From the NCBI GenBank assembly GCA_021738105.1, contig JAIPCS010000152.1, positions 1 to 8,148 on the forward strand: 8,148 nucleotides of DNA. Reading direction: 5' to 3'. The translations under genes and the position numbers were made by a program. A model generated the notes under the pieces. That model searched no databases and had not been told where the DNA came from. It was given only the letters and a program-made list of their open reading frames with translations. This document shows positions 1 to 5,955 of the stretch, one piece after another (the first letter of the stretch is position 1; every line of letters starts with the position of its first letter). This stretch comes from Sulfuritalea sp. GTDB lineage: Bacteria; Pseudomonadota; Gammaproteobacteria; Burkholderiales; Rhodocyclaceae.

Positions 1-2
1 CC

Positions 3-131
3 GACATCTCGGGCTACTCCCAAGCACAGCTAAATGCGGTGGCCAGGAAATTGAATGAGCGCCCAAGGAAAACACTAAACTACGAAACGCCCGCTGAACG
101 ATTCAGCCAATCTGTTGCATCGACCGGTTGA
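3..131 (+). CDS. IS30-family transposase, C-terminal fragment (5' end outside window)
   Basis: The frame is open from the window edge to TGA at 129-131 and encodes 42 residues. It contains LNERPRKTLNYETPAERF, which matches the conserved C-terminal signature of IS30-family DDE transposases (LNxRPRKxLxxxTPxExF). This block lies downstream of the catalytic glutamate in that family, so none of the DDE residues are visible, and whether the full transposase is intact cannot be judged. The terminal inverted repeat should lie shortly after the stop, but without the left end it cannot be identified. A small AGGTT/AACCT inverted repeat at 137-149 lies in the right place but proves nothing. The element marks the left boundary of what looks like accessory DNA. 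Confidence 0.85.
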   Translation, partial: DISGYSQAQLNAVARKLNERPRKTLNYETPAERFSQSVASTG

Positions 132-235
132 ATCCAAGGTTGGCAACCTGTCATTCAAAGATCATCAGCAACGAGATCCTAATTATCCCCGGTCGCTCAT
201 TGGCACCTTATTCAATGCTTGTAGCTGGCTAACTG

Positions 236-265
236 TTGACGACAAGTTGCAAGAAGGGGAATACT
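236..265 (+). promoter_or_regulatory. Weak candidate sigma-70 promoter for the large membrane-protein gene
   Basis: TTGACG at 236-241 and AATACT at 260-265 are separated by 18 bases and resemble -35 and -10 boxes. The expected transcript start, near 272, would fall on the ATG of the mini-ORF at 272-304, and the -10 box overlaps the purine-rich AAGAAGGGGA at 251-260. Promoter and ribosome-site readings therefore compete, and only one may be real. Transcription reading out of the IS30 element is an alternative. Confidence 0.2.
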
Positions 266-271
266 TCGCCT

Positions 272-304
272 ATGACGCGTGCAACTCCTATTGTTATCGT
301 CTGA
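272..304 (+). CDS. Possible 10-codon leader ORF upstream of the large gene
   Basis: ATG at 272 opens MTRATPIVIV and stops at TGA 302-304, in the same frame as the large gene whose ATG lies 6 bases further on (311). The purine-rich AAGAAGGGGA at 251-260 is the strongest Shine-Dalgarno-like stretch in the region, about 12 bases before this ATG, while the ATG at 311 has no good site of its own. Two readings are possible. It may be a leader peptide whose translation delivers ribosomes to 311. Alternatively, the true start may be 272, with a nonsense codon or sequencing difference at 302. Nothing else supports expression of this peptide. Confidence 0.25.
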   Translation: MTRATPIVIV

Positions 305-310
305 CCGGCG

Positions 311-3300
311 ATGTTCGGCAGACTCCTCGATACGCTTCGCTTCCGGTTAGACGCAGAGGAGAAGGAATGGCGCTCGCTCAATCGTTTGCGGAAGGAACTA
401 CAGCCAGCTTTATGGCAAAGAGCCATGTTGCAAATGGCGGGCAGGCCAATGCATTGGGGTCTGTCGCTCTTTGGTCTTGTGTCGTTGCTGGTGCTCGCAG
501 CGATGCTTGTCGACTCAAGGTACTGGGTTGTCATTGATGTCGATGAGTTCAATGTAGCTGATCCGGCGGCATACTTTTCGACACTGTGGTCAGTGCAGGC
601 GGCCATCGCTGCCCTGGTGTACCCCATAGTCATTGCCTTCGTGACCTTGCTCGTTGGGCGCAGCGGAAGCGCCAAGGCGGCACTCCATATTTATCTCCAC
701 GACTCCGCGGCGCTATTGGCTGGGTTGAGCGCGCTCCTCCTGGTGGCAGAAATGGGCTTGCAGTACCTTTGGGTACCGTATGTCGACAAAACGACCCTCA
801 TGGCCTGGATTGGCCTGGATGGCCTCTGGTTTACATTCAATATTGGACTGACGACTTACTTCCTGTTTCGCACGTTCGAGTTCATGCAACCCGCCCGGCG
901 ATTTGAAATCACCCGCCGCTATGCGATCAATGTCGCTTGGCCTCGGGAAGCCAGGTTTCATCTGGCCAGACATATCTTCGTTTCGGCAGTCGAAGGGAAT
1001 CTTCTGCCTGGCCCCGGTTACGGAGCTGCCAAAGAGGGGGAACCAAGCGTCCTTGCGGGATTCATTGGTCTCAGTTCTGGCGTTGCTGCTGTGGAGCGCA
1101 ACCAAAGCGCCAGAAGGGTATTACGTGACATCCGATTCAAGCTGCTGGCCTGGGCGACTGGCCGTTGGCTAACGCGTGCCAATTCAGTACGTTCACGAGC
1201 GCCCAAAAGTGAGGCGTGGAAACGAGGCGGCAGAGATGCCCTCATTTCGTTTCCCGTGGTCCCATTCGAGAGCTATGAAGGCAAAACGCCACTTTGCCGT
1301 GTCGAAGGAGAGGCGACGCTTACGGCGGTCGAACGTCTTGCAGTGCGATTTTCCTTTGTGTTTGGAGCCGGAAAGGACGATGGCGTCGACATAACCGCGG
1401 ACGACATTCTGGAGGATGCACAAGCAGTGGTCGTTGCCGCGTTGCGTGCCGGCGAAGTGGAAGCATTCAAAGATGCTCTCAAGCGGATGCTGGAGCTCTA
1501 TGAATCACTTCTCGATGCCAGCCAGGTGAAGGATGTCAATGGCGGGCCAATGAGTATCGCGCAGTTGGCTGACCGCAATCACTGGTTTGATAGTTCCATT
1601 CACAAAATGTGGAGCAGACGATTCGTCGATCTGTACGAGGCCGCGACCAGCAAGTTGGCCATCAGCGACGAATACGTCCGCTTTCTTGCGCACATCCCTA
1701 ATCGAATGTTCGGCGTGGCACAAGAGTCTGCTGTACCCGAAATAGCGAAGCACGCCATGCTACTAAGTCCCATTCTTCTGAGGCGCGTGGAAGATTGGTG
1801 GGTACAGACAGTGGAACAACAAGGTCAGATCGATCACAACCTCTGCCGCCCGACGACTCTCAGGCCGCCATTCCATGGCGTGCACGACAAGGTTCTTCGG
1901 GAAATTGTCGGCTCCTGGGAATCTTTGAAGAATCACGACATTCTTCCACGGGAGGAGAATCAAACGGACTGGTCAAGTCTTCAAAGATCGGCCGAGTACT
2001 TTGAAGAACACCTGTCGCATACCCTGGTCTCTCTATGCGACTGCATTTTGCGCGGCGACCAGAACGCAGCGGAATGGTTGGCCGACGTTTTAGTGAAATG
2101 GTACAGCGAACTTCAGTTCAGGTTTGACGGAGTTCACGACTACTTTCTGCGCAAGCAGCGCCTGGTCACTATCGAACTAATGTCCCAGGACTGGGTCGAG
2201 GTTGAGCGGCGCGTTCAGGTCGAAAGCTTTGGCGCCCCTGGGTCGCTCAACCACATGGCTGTCCTTGCGGCTTGCCTGAACAATCTTTGGACGGACACTT
2301 GCTGCGTCGCCATCTACGTCCTTGCCGTCTGGAGCAAGGAGTGCAAGTGCGAGCAGTCTTTGCCAGCCAAGGTCGCTGCCGATTTGATCTCGGGTCGTCC
2401 GCTCAGGCAGGGCGGGCACGCCGTTGGCGGCGATACGCCGTATGACGGCACCGATGACCTGCTGATGACGATTCTCCGCCAGTACTTTGCAGATGGTCAC
2501 TACCGACGGGGATATCGAAATCGCCTCGATAAGTACGTAGAACGGATCGCCGAGTTATCCAAATCCGAGATGATTTCCGGCCGCATTTACTCGTGGTCGG
2601 GTGCAGACGATCTGGACTCTGTCAGGGATGGTCAGCTAATGGTACTGCTGCTCGCAGTCCCCAAGGACTGGAAGCCTGGTCCGGGAATCACCGAGCTGCT
2701 GGGGGAATGGTCCAACACTGACAATGAGAAGGTGCGGGAATTCGCGCGAATGCTCGACGCTTGGAAAACGAGGATCAACGATCCTTCATTTTCCGAGGTG
2801 ATGGAAGGTTATGAGTGCCTGAGGAGCAAGGTCGCTGCGGGAGCGAGGGTTGAGTTCGTGGAAGCGCGCGCAAGCTTCGGCCATGCGATCGAGCAGTTGA
2901 TTGCTTTGGTGAACGAAGTGCGTTCGAAGGCGCTCGAGAATGCACCACCAAGCGAACGCCGCTTGCTTGAGATCGGCCAGTGGGCATCGAGAGAGGGTTT
3001 CGCGATTGAAACATCATCTTGTCCTCTACCGCTGTTTGACGAAATTTCGCCTGTGGTCGAGCTCCTGCCAGCGCGATCCCTCGCAATCAAGGGCATGAGG
3101 AAAGGCGAATTCACTGATCCGCCGATGGATGACACGGCGTCGAACGAGTCTGAATGGTTTGCTCATACGATGCGTGATCATGTCGCAGCTTCCGTACTTG
3201 GGGCAACACTTGCCGAACTCAAACCCGAAGTGGTGTCGATTGATACACCGGAAGCTTACTGGGCACGCATGCAGAGATTTGCAAGTGATGTTCGACAAGC

Positions 3301-3724
3301 TGGGCTGCACCCGATCTTGCTGCTGGAGAATCCGACGGTTCCTGGCTGGTTATGGGAGTGGGCACACCCGCCATTTGACGGATCCAAGGGTGATATCCCG
3401 GATGGCTTGATCGTCAGCCGTGACGATAAAGAAGCAGTCGAGGGATATCAATGGAGCTTCAACGATATACCAGTTTTCAATGCGCCGCTTCCGCTAGGCG
3501 CTTCGATTCTGGCTGTTCGAGAGTCATTCGAGCGGATTGAATTCACGCGGCTACCTGATGGAAGCTTTGTCAAAGCGACCACTCGTACGGTTGAGGGTCA
3601 TCCTGAACTTGTGGATCTGGTTTTCAGTTGGTATGTGCGGGTCGGAGTAAAACAATTTCCGTCTGTGCAGCTCTCCTACGACGAACGTGGCCGGCGGCGG
3701 CGCCAAGCCCGTACGCGTGCCTAG
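311..3724 (+). CDS. Large membrane-anchored protein of unknown function (1137 aa)
   Basis: I do not recognise the family. The N-terminal 48 residues are charged and helical. Four hydrophobic segments follow, at about 49-67, 94-115, 132-155 and 162-186. The remaining ~950 residues have no clear membrane helix and are rich in charged helical stretches (for example about 365-400 with LEDAQAVVVAALRAGEVEAF, and 895-930), pointing to a large cytoplasmic domain. The C-terminus ends in a basic run, RGRRRRQARTRA. No Walker A/B, HD, PD-(D/E)XK, TIR or HNH motif could be picked out. Four helices followed by a helical soluble region recalls the topology of DUF2254-type membrane proteins, but that is only a resemblance. 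The start is 311 because TGA lies in frame at 302-304 and no start codon lies between; its ribosome site is weak. Its base composition appears lower in GC than the gene cluster from 4244 on. Flanking IS30 DNA and intergenic debris suggest acquisition by transfer. Confidence 0.8.
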   Translation: MFGRLLDTLRFRLDAEEKEWRSLNRLRKELQPALWQRAMLQMAGRPMHWGLSLFGLVSLLVLAAMLVDSRYWVVIDVDEFNVADPAAYFSTLWSVQAAIAALVYPIVIAFVTLLVGRSGSAKAALHIYLHDSAALLAGLSALLLVAEMGLQYLWVPYVDKTTLMAWIGLDGLWFTFNIGLTTYFLFRTFEFMQPARRFEITRRYAINVAWPREARFHLARHIFVSAVEGNLLPGPGYGAAKEGEPSVLAGFIGLSSGVAAVERNQSARRVLRDIRFKLLAWATGRWLTRANSVRSRAPKSEAWKRGGRDALISFPVVPFESYEGKTPLCRVEGEATLTAVERLAVRFSFVFGAGKDDGVDITADDILEDAQAVVVAALRAGEVEAFKDALKRMLELYESLLDASQVKDVNGGPMSIAQLADRNHWFDSSIHKMWSRRFVDLYEAATSKLAISDEYVRFLAHIPNRMFGVAQESAVPEIAKHAMLLSPILLRRVEDWWVQTVEQQGQIDHNLCRPTTLRPPFHGVHDKVLREIVGSWESLKNHDILPREENQTDWSSLQRSAEYFEEHLSHTLVSLCDCILRGDQNAAEWLADVLVKWYSELQFRFDGVHDYFLRKQRLVTIELMSQDWVEVERRVQVESFGAPGSLNHMAVLAACLNNLWTDTCCVAIYVLAVWSKECKCEQSLPAKVAADLISGRPLRQGGHAVGGDTPYDGTDDLLMTILRQYFADGHYRRGYRNRLDKYVERIAELSKSEMISGRIYSWSGADDLDSVRDGQLMVLLLAVPKDWKPGPGITELLGEWSNTDNEKVREFARMLDAWKTRINDPSFSEVMEGYECLRSKVAAGARVEFVEARASFGHAIEQLIALVNEVRSKALENAPPSERRLLEIGQWASREGFAIETSSCPLPLFDEISPVVELLPARSLAIKGMRKGEFTDPPMDDTASNESEWFAHTMRDHVAASVLGATLAELKPEVVSIDTPEAYWARMQRFASDVRQAGLHPILLLENPTVPGWLWEWAHPPFDGSKGDIPDGLIVSRDDKEAVEGYQWSFNDIPVFNAPLPLGASILAVRESFERIEFTRLPDGSFVKATTRTVEGHPELVDLVFSWYVRVGVKQFPSVQLSYDERGRRRRQARTRA

Positions 3725-3743
3725 CCATGGAACTTGAGGTCAA

Positions 3744-3869
3744 ATGAATTCCGGTGCGATCAATCTGGCGAACCTTGAGAAGGCTCTGGAGCACATGCGG
3801 GTGATGCGATTTGGACATGATCAGTATTTCAGGGCTACGGCAACTGGCCAACACATTACAGCCGTTTGA
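3744..3869 (+). CDS. Small hypothetical protein, 41 aa, downstream of the large gene
   Basis: ATG at 3744 is preceded by GAGG at 3736-3739, spaced 4 bases, and the frame runs to TGA at 3867-3869. The product begins MNSGAINLANLEKALEHMRVM, which would form an amphipathic helix, and ends in a polar stretch. It begins 19 bases after the large gene stops and is probably cotranscribed with it. A six-codon ORF, MELEVK (ATG 3727, TGA 3745-3747), overlaps its start as ATGA, an arrangement that could couple translation. The N-terminus loosely recalls the first helix of small helical partner proteins, but 41 residues are too few to assign. It could also be the stump of a longer gene cut by rearrangement, since the following 320 bases hold no intact gene. 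Confidence 0.4.
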   Translation: MNSGAINLANLEKALEHMRVMRFGHDQYFRATATGQHITAV

Positions 3870-3884
3870 AGTAACACACTTCAA
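3866..3884. repeat. 7-base inverted repeat at the stop of the small ORF
   Basis: TTGAAGT (3866-3872) and ACTTCAA (3878-3884) are perfect complements around a 5-base loop, spanning the stop codon of the 41-codon ORF. No T-run follows on either side, so it is at best a weak or Rho-assisted end of transcription, or a coincidence. Confidence 0.3.
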
Positions 3885-3981
3885 TGGCCGTTCAGGCCGA
3901 CCAGCGGCCGTCTCACCAACGCCGAGTTTTTCTTGCCGTATCACCAGCGCCAGCGCTTTGCGTCCCTTCGGGAAGTTTTTC

Positions 3982-4006
3982 GTGCCCAACGCAAGGCGTC
4001 GGGCAC
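3982..4006. repeat. Hairpin, 10 base pairs with one mismatch
   Basis: GTGCCC (3982-3987) pairs with GGGCAC (4001-4006). The inner ACGC (3989-3992) pairs with GCGT (3996-3999) around a 3-base loop. The only mismatch is A3988 opposite C4000. No T-run follows on the plus strand. On the minus strand the sequence after the hairpin is GAAAAACTTCCC, which is not a terminator tail. Its role is unknown. Confidence 0.6.
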
Positions 4007-4007
4007 A

Positions 4008-4025
4008 GCGACTACAAATAGTCGC
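4008..4025. repeat. Second hairpin, 7 perfect base pairs, one base after the first
   Basis: GCGACTA (4008-4014) and TAGTCGC (4019-4025) are perfect complements around CAAA. The hairpin lies one base beyond the previous one, so the pair forms a compact tandem stem-loop block of 44 bases. Tandem hairpins of this kind occur in REP-like elements, at recombination sites and in small structured RNAs. Nothing here decides between these. Confidence 0.55.
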
Positions 4026-4077
4026 CTCGCGCTCCATCGCGCAATCCAATCCGAGCCAGATCCCTTATCAGGACGTC

Positions 4078-4149
4078 AGCAACCGCCGTATCGCCAGCGC
4101 CGACTTTCAATCGCGGCCGCTTTCTGCCTATGGCGTCAAACCCATCTGG
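4078..4149 (+). pseudogene. Possible remnant of a vapC 3' end
   Basis: In one frame this stretch encodes SNRRI, and from 4114 RPLSAYGVKPIW. The C-terminus of the intact VapC downstream carries KNRRV and RAFSDYGIKRIW at corresponding positions, one residue out of step between the two blocks. At DNA level 4129-4149 matches 4834-4854 at 18 of 21 bases, and the match stays in frame. The position of the intact gene's TAA is CAG here. Sequence further upstream aligns poorly. A match of this length can arise by chance in 8 kb. The matching frame, conserved terminal YG(I/V)K-IW and adjacency favour a decayed relative of vapC, but this is inference. Confidence 0.3.
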
Positions 4150-4191
4150 CAGGCGACAAGGCGCTACCCGGCGCTTCCTTCAGTCCAATTC

Positions 4192-4220
4192 TTGACCCAC
4201 AGGTGTTGGTCATCTAAAAT
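4192..4220 (+). promoter_or_regulatory. Sigma-70 promoter of vapBC
   Basis: TTGACC at 4192-4197 (5 of 6 to consensus) and TAAAAT at 4215-4220 (5 of 6) are spaced exactly 17 bases apart, giving an expected transcript start near 4227. This is the best promoter in the window. The -10 box coincides with the loop and right arm of the inverted repeat at 4204-4228, so a bound repressor would block polymerase. Confidence 0.75.
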
Positions 4221-4228
4221 GACCAACA
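4204..4228. promoter_or_regulatory. Operator-like perfect inverted repeat before vapB
   Basis: TGTTGGTCAT (4204-4213) and ATGACCAACA (4219-4228) are perfect 10-base complements around CTAAA. The repeat overlaps the -10 box and the predicted transcript start and ends 15 bases before the vapB ATG. Toxin-antitoxin operons are typically repressed by the antitoxin and, more tightly, by the toxin-antitoxin complex bound to such a palindrome. Assigning this one to VapB is inference from position. Confidence 0.75.
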
Positions 4229-4243
4229 TACAAGGAGTCTGCC

Positions 4244-4474
4244 ATGCAGCAATTCAACATCGCCGAAGCCAAGGCCCATCTCTCGGAACTGGTGCAAAAA
4301 GCCATGATGGGCGAGGAGATCATTATTGCCCGCGACAACAAGCCGCTGGCGATGCTGGTGCCCATCCAGCGTCCAACGGGCAAGCGCGTGCCCGGTTCGG
4401 GCAAGGGACAAATCCTGTTCATGGCGGAAGATTTCGACGCGATCCCGGAGGGATTCGAGGACTACACCGGGTGA
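4244..4474 (+). CDS. vapB: Antitoxin of a VapBC-type module (Phd/YefM family)
   Basis: This 76-residue protein is a normal length for a Phd/YefM-family antitoxin. Residues 4-41 (FNIAEAKAHLSELVQKA, then GEEIIIARDNKPLAMLVPI) carry the family pattern: a helix with KxxLSxL, then strands with IxRxxKPxAxLVP. They form the dimerising, DNA-binding part. The acidic C-terminus from about 60 (EDFDAIPEGFEDY) is the expected toxin-wrapping segment. The protein should neutralise the VapC product by binding its PIN active site and repress its own promoter. The start is firm: AAGGAG at 4232-4237 lies 6 bases before ATG. The stop TGA (4472-4474) overlaps the vapC GTG start in a GTGA junction, so the two are translationally coupled, which is usual for such pairs. 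Family assignment is strong, although the target operator is inferred. Confidence 0.92.
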   Translation: MQQFNIAEAKAHLSELVQKAMMGEEIIIARDNKPLAMLVPIQRPTGKRVPGSGKGQILFMAEDFDAIPEGFEDYTG

Positions 4475-4857
4475 TCGCGCTGCTCGACACCAACGCCTTC
4501 CTGCGCTGGGTGGAAGGCGACGACACGTTGTCGGCAAAGGCGAAATCCTGCATAGCCAATCCAGACAACGAAATCCTGGTCAGTGTCGTGGTGGCATGGG
4601 AGCTGGCGATCAAGGCTGGTCAAGGCGGCATCAAGCTGGCGTTGCCGGTCGGTCGCTATGTGGCGAGCCATATCGAAGCCAACGGTTTTCGCCTGCTCGG
4701 TATTGAACTCGATGATGTCGCCATGATCGAAGCCCTGCCCCTACATCATCGCGACCCATTCGACCGCCTGCTGGTCGCGCAGGCTAAGAACCGCAGGGTG
4801 CCCGTGGTCAGTTCCGACCGGGCGTTTTCCGATTACGGCATCAAACGCATCTGGTAA
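4471..4857 (+). CDS. vapC: VapC-type toxin, PIN-domain ribonuclease
   Basis: This 128-residue PIN-domain protein is probably a Mg2+-dependent endoribonuclease that arrests translation when freed from VapB. The acidic active-site residues are visible: Asp6 in LLDTNAF, Glu44 in WELAIK, Asp98 in HRDPFDRLLVAQA (with Asp95 beside it) and Asp116 in SSDRAFSDYG. The HRDPFDRLLVAQA block and the terminal YGIKRIW are typical of the Sll0205-like PIN subgroup that pairs with Phd-type antitoxins. Its RNA target cannot be predicted. The start is GTG at 4471, which fits the PIN N-terminus (VIALLDTNAFL) and overlaps vapB by 4 bases. The same frame stays open for 660 bases upstream, but that stretch runs through vapB out of frame and is not coding. 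The gene appears intact, and its stop is 5 bases before the DAHP synthase start. Confidence 0.93.
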   Translation: MIALLDTNAFLRWVEGDDTLSAKAKSCIANPDNEILVSVVVAWELAIKAGQGGIKLALPVGRYVASHIEANGFRLLGIELDDVAMIEALPLHHRDPFDRLLVAQAKNRRVPVVSSDRAFSDYGIKRIW

Positions 4858-4862
4858 CCGAC

Positions 4863-5945
4863 ATGCAACAAACCGAAAATCTGAATATTGAAGCCTTCGA
4901 GCTGATGCCGACGCCGGAGGAAATCCATCGCCGCGTGCCCTTGTCGGATGCCGCTGCAAAGTCGGTGCTGGCGGGACGGCGGACTCTGGAAGACATTCTC
5001 GACGGCAAGGATTCCCGCATATTCGTGGTGGTCGGCCCCTGCTCCATCCACGATCCCGTGGCCGGTCTTGACTATGCGCGGCGCCTGAAGCAATTGGCGG
5101 ACGAGGTGGCCGATACCTTGCTGCTGGTGATGCGCGTGTATTTCGAAAAGCCGCGGACCTCCACCGGCTGGAAGGGCTTCATCAACGACCCGCGGATGGA
5201 CGACTCTTTTCATATCGAGGAAGGTCTGCAAAAGGCGCGCGAGTTCTTGCTGGCGGTGAATGAAATCGGCCTGCCGGCGGCCACCGAAGCGCTCGATCCG
5301 ATCGCGCCGCAGTACCTGGGCGATCTGATCGCCTGGACGGCGATCGGCGCGCGCACCTCCGAATCGCAAACTCATCGCGAAATGTCTTCCGGGCTATCGA
5401 CGCCGGTCGGATTCAAGAATGGCACCGACGGTTCGCTCGATGCGGCCATCAACGGCATTCTTTCGGCGGCAAGCCCGCACAGCTTTCTCGGCATCAACAT
5501 GCAGGGCCGCTCCAGCGTGGTACGTACCGCCGGCAACCGCTATGGCCATCTGGTGCTGCGTGGCGGAGGCGGAAGGCCGAATTACGATACCGTCAGCGTC
5601 GCGCTGGCGGAAGATGCTTTGGCCAAAGCCGGCCTGCCGCGCAATATCGTCGTCGATTGCTCCCACGCCAACAGCTACAAAAAGCCCGAACTGCAACCGC
5701 TGGTGATGCACGACTGCATGAATCAAATTGTCGCCCAGCGCAAATCCGGCCAGCGTTCCATCGCCGGGCTGATGATCGAGAGTTTCATCGAGGCCGGCAA
5801 CCAGTCGATTCCCGATGACTTGTCGCAGTTGCAGTACGGCCGCTCGGTCACCGATGCCTGTGTCGATTGGCCGACCACCGAAAAAATTGTTCGCGATGCT
5901 GCTGCTGCATTGCGTGAATTGAACTCCACCGCAGCCCCAGACTGA
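4863..5945 (+). CDS. aroF: 3-deoxy-7-phosphoheptulonate (DAHP) synthase, class I (AroF/AroG family)
   Basis: This cytoplasmic enzyme condenses phosphoenolpyruvate with erythrose 4-phosphate, the first step of the shikimate pathway to Phe, Tyr and Trp. The 360-residue length is full for the type I alpha family. Conserved blocks appear in order: GPCSIHDP (58-65), RVYFEKPRTSTGWKG (91-105), ARTSESQTHRE (163-173), GFKNGTDG (183-190), DCSHANSYK (265-273), LMIESF (303-308) and SVTDAC (328-333). Metal ligands should be Cys60, His268, Glu306 and Asp331; Arg91, Lys96 and Arg164 fall in the substrate pocket. From memory it resembles E. coli AroF more than AroG (ATEALDP, QYLGDL, SQTHREM). Gly210 in PHSFLG sits where Phe-sensitive enzymes carry Ser, so tyrosine feedback is predicted, though unproven. 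Annotation as aroG would also be reasonable. The start at 4863 gives the usual N-terminal extension, yet no Shine-Dalgarno is visible 5 bases after vapC, which suggests coupling. Confidence 0.96.
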   Translation: MQQTENLNIEAFELMPTPEEIHRRVPLSDAAAKSVLAGRRTLEDILDGKDSRIFVVVGPCSIHDPVAGLDYARRLKQLADEVADTLLLVMRVYFEKPRTSTGWKGFINDPRMDDSFHIEEGLQKAREFLLAVNEIGLPAATEALDPIAPQYLGDLIAWTAIGARTSESQTHREMSSGLSTPVGFKNGTDGSLDAAINGILSAASPHSFLGINMQGRSSVVRTAGNRYGHLVLRGGGGRPNYDTVSVALAEDALAKAGLPRNIVVDCSHANSYKKPELQPLVMHDCMNQIVAQRKSGQRSIAGLMIESFIEAGNQSIPDDLSQLQYGRSVTDACVDWPTTEKIVRDAAAALRELNSTAAPD

Positions 5946-5955
5946 AAGCCACACA

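Larger units (their letters stand above)
3870..4191. other. Gene-free accessory stretch with hairpins and possible gene debris
   Basis: No ORF here has both a credible start and recognisable protein content. Long open frames cross it on both strands, but open frames are common at this GC content. One plus-strand frame (about 3912-4000) reads LTNAEFFLPYHQRQRF and then SLREVFRAQRK, which looks protein-like but lacks a proper start and matches nothing I recognise. The stretch contains two adjacent hairpins (3982-4025). It also holds an imperfect direct repeat, GCCGTATC(A/G)CCAGCGCC, at 3935-3951 and 4085-4101, with 16 of 17 bases identical. A segment resembling the 3' end of vapC lies at 4078-4149. 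Together these features suggest the scar of earlier insertion and deletion events between the large gene and vapBC. Confidence 0.5.

Noticed and set aside
115..537. A 140-codon plus-strand ORF across the IS30 end and the start of the large gene
   Set aside because: It has no recognisable motif or ribosome site and overlaps the membrane-helix region of the large gene in another frame.
3624..4049. A 141-codon minus-strand ORF over the end of the large gene and the gene-free stretch
   Set aside because: It overlaps the large gene's 3' end, has no ribosome site and no recognisable domain. It is best explained as an open frame due to GC content.
3811..4857. A 348-codon open frame ending in the VapC sequence, suggesting a VapC fusion with a long N-terminal domain
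   Set aside because: The upstream 660 bases run out of frame through vapB, which has a strong ribosome site, an operator and clear family motifs. The VapC start at the GTGA overlap gives the normal PIN-domain length.
4833..5375. A 180-codon minus-strand ORF opposite the DAHP synthase gene
   Set aside because: It lies wholly opposite a strongly conserved enzyme and is a shadow of its codon usage.
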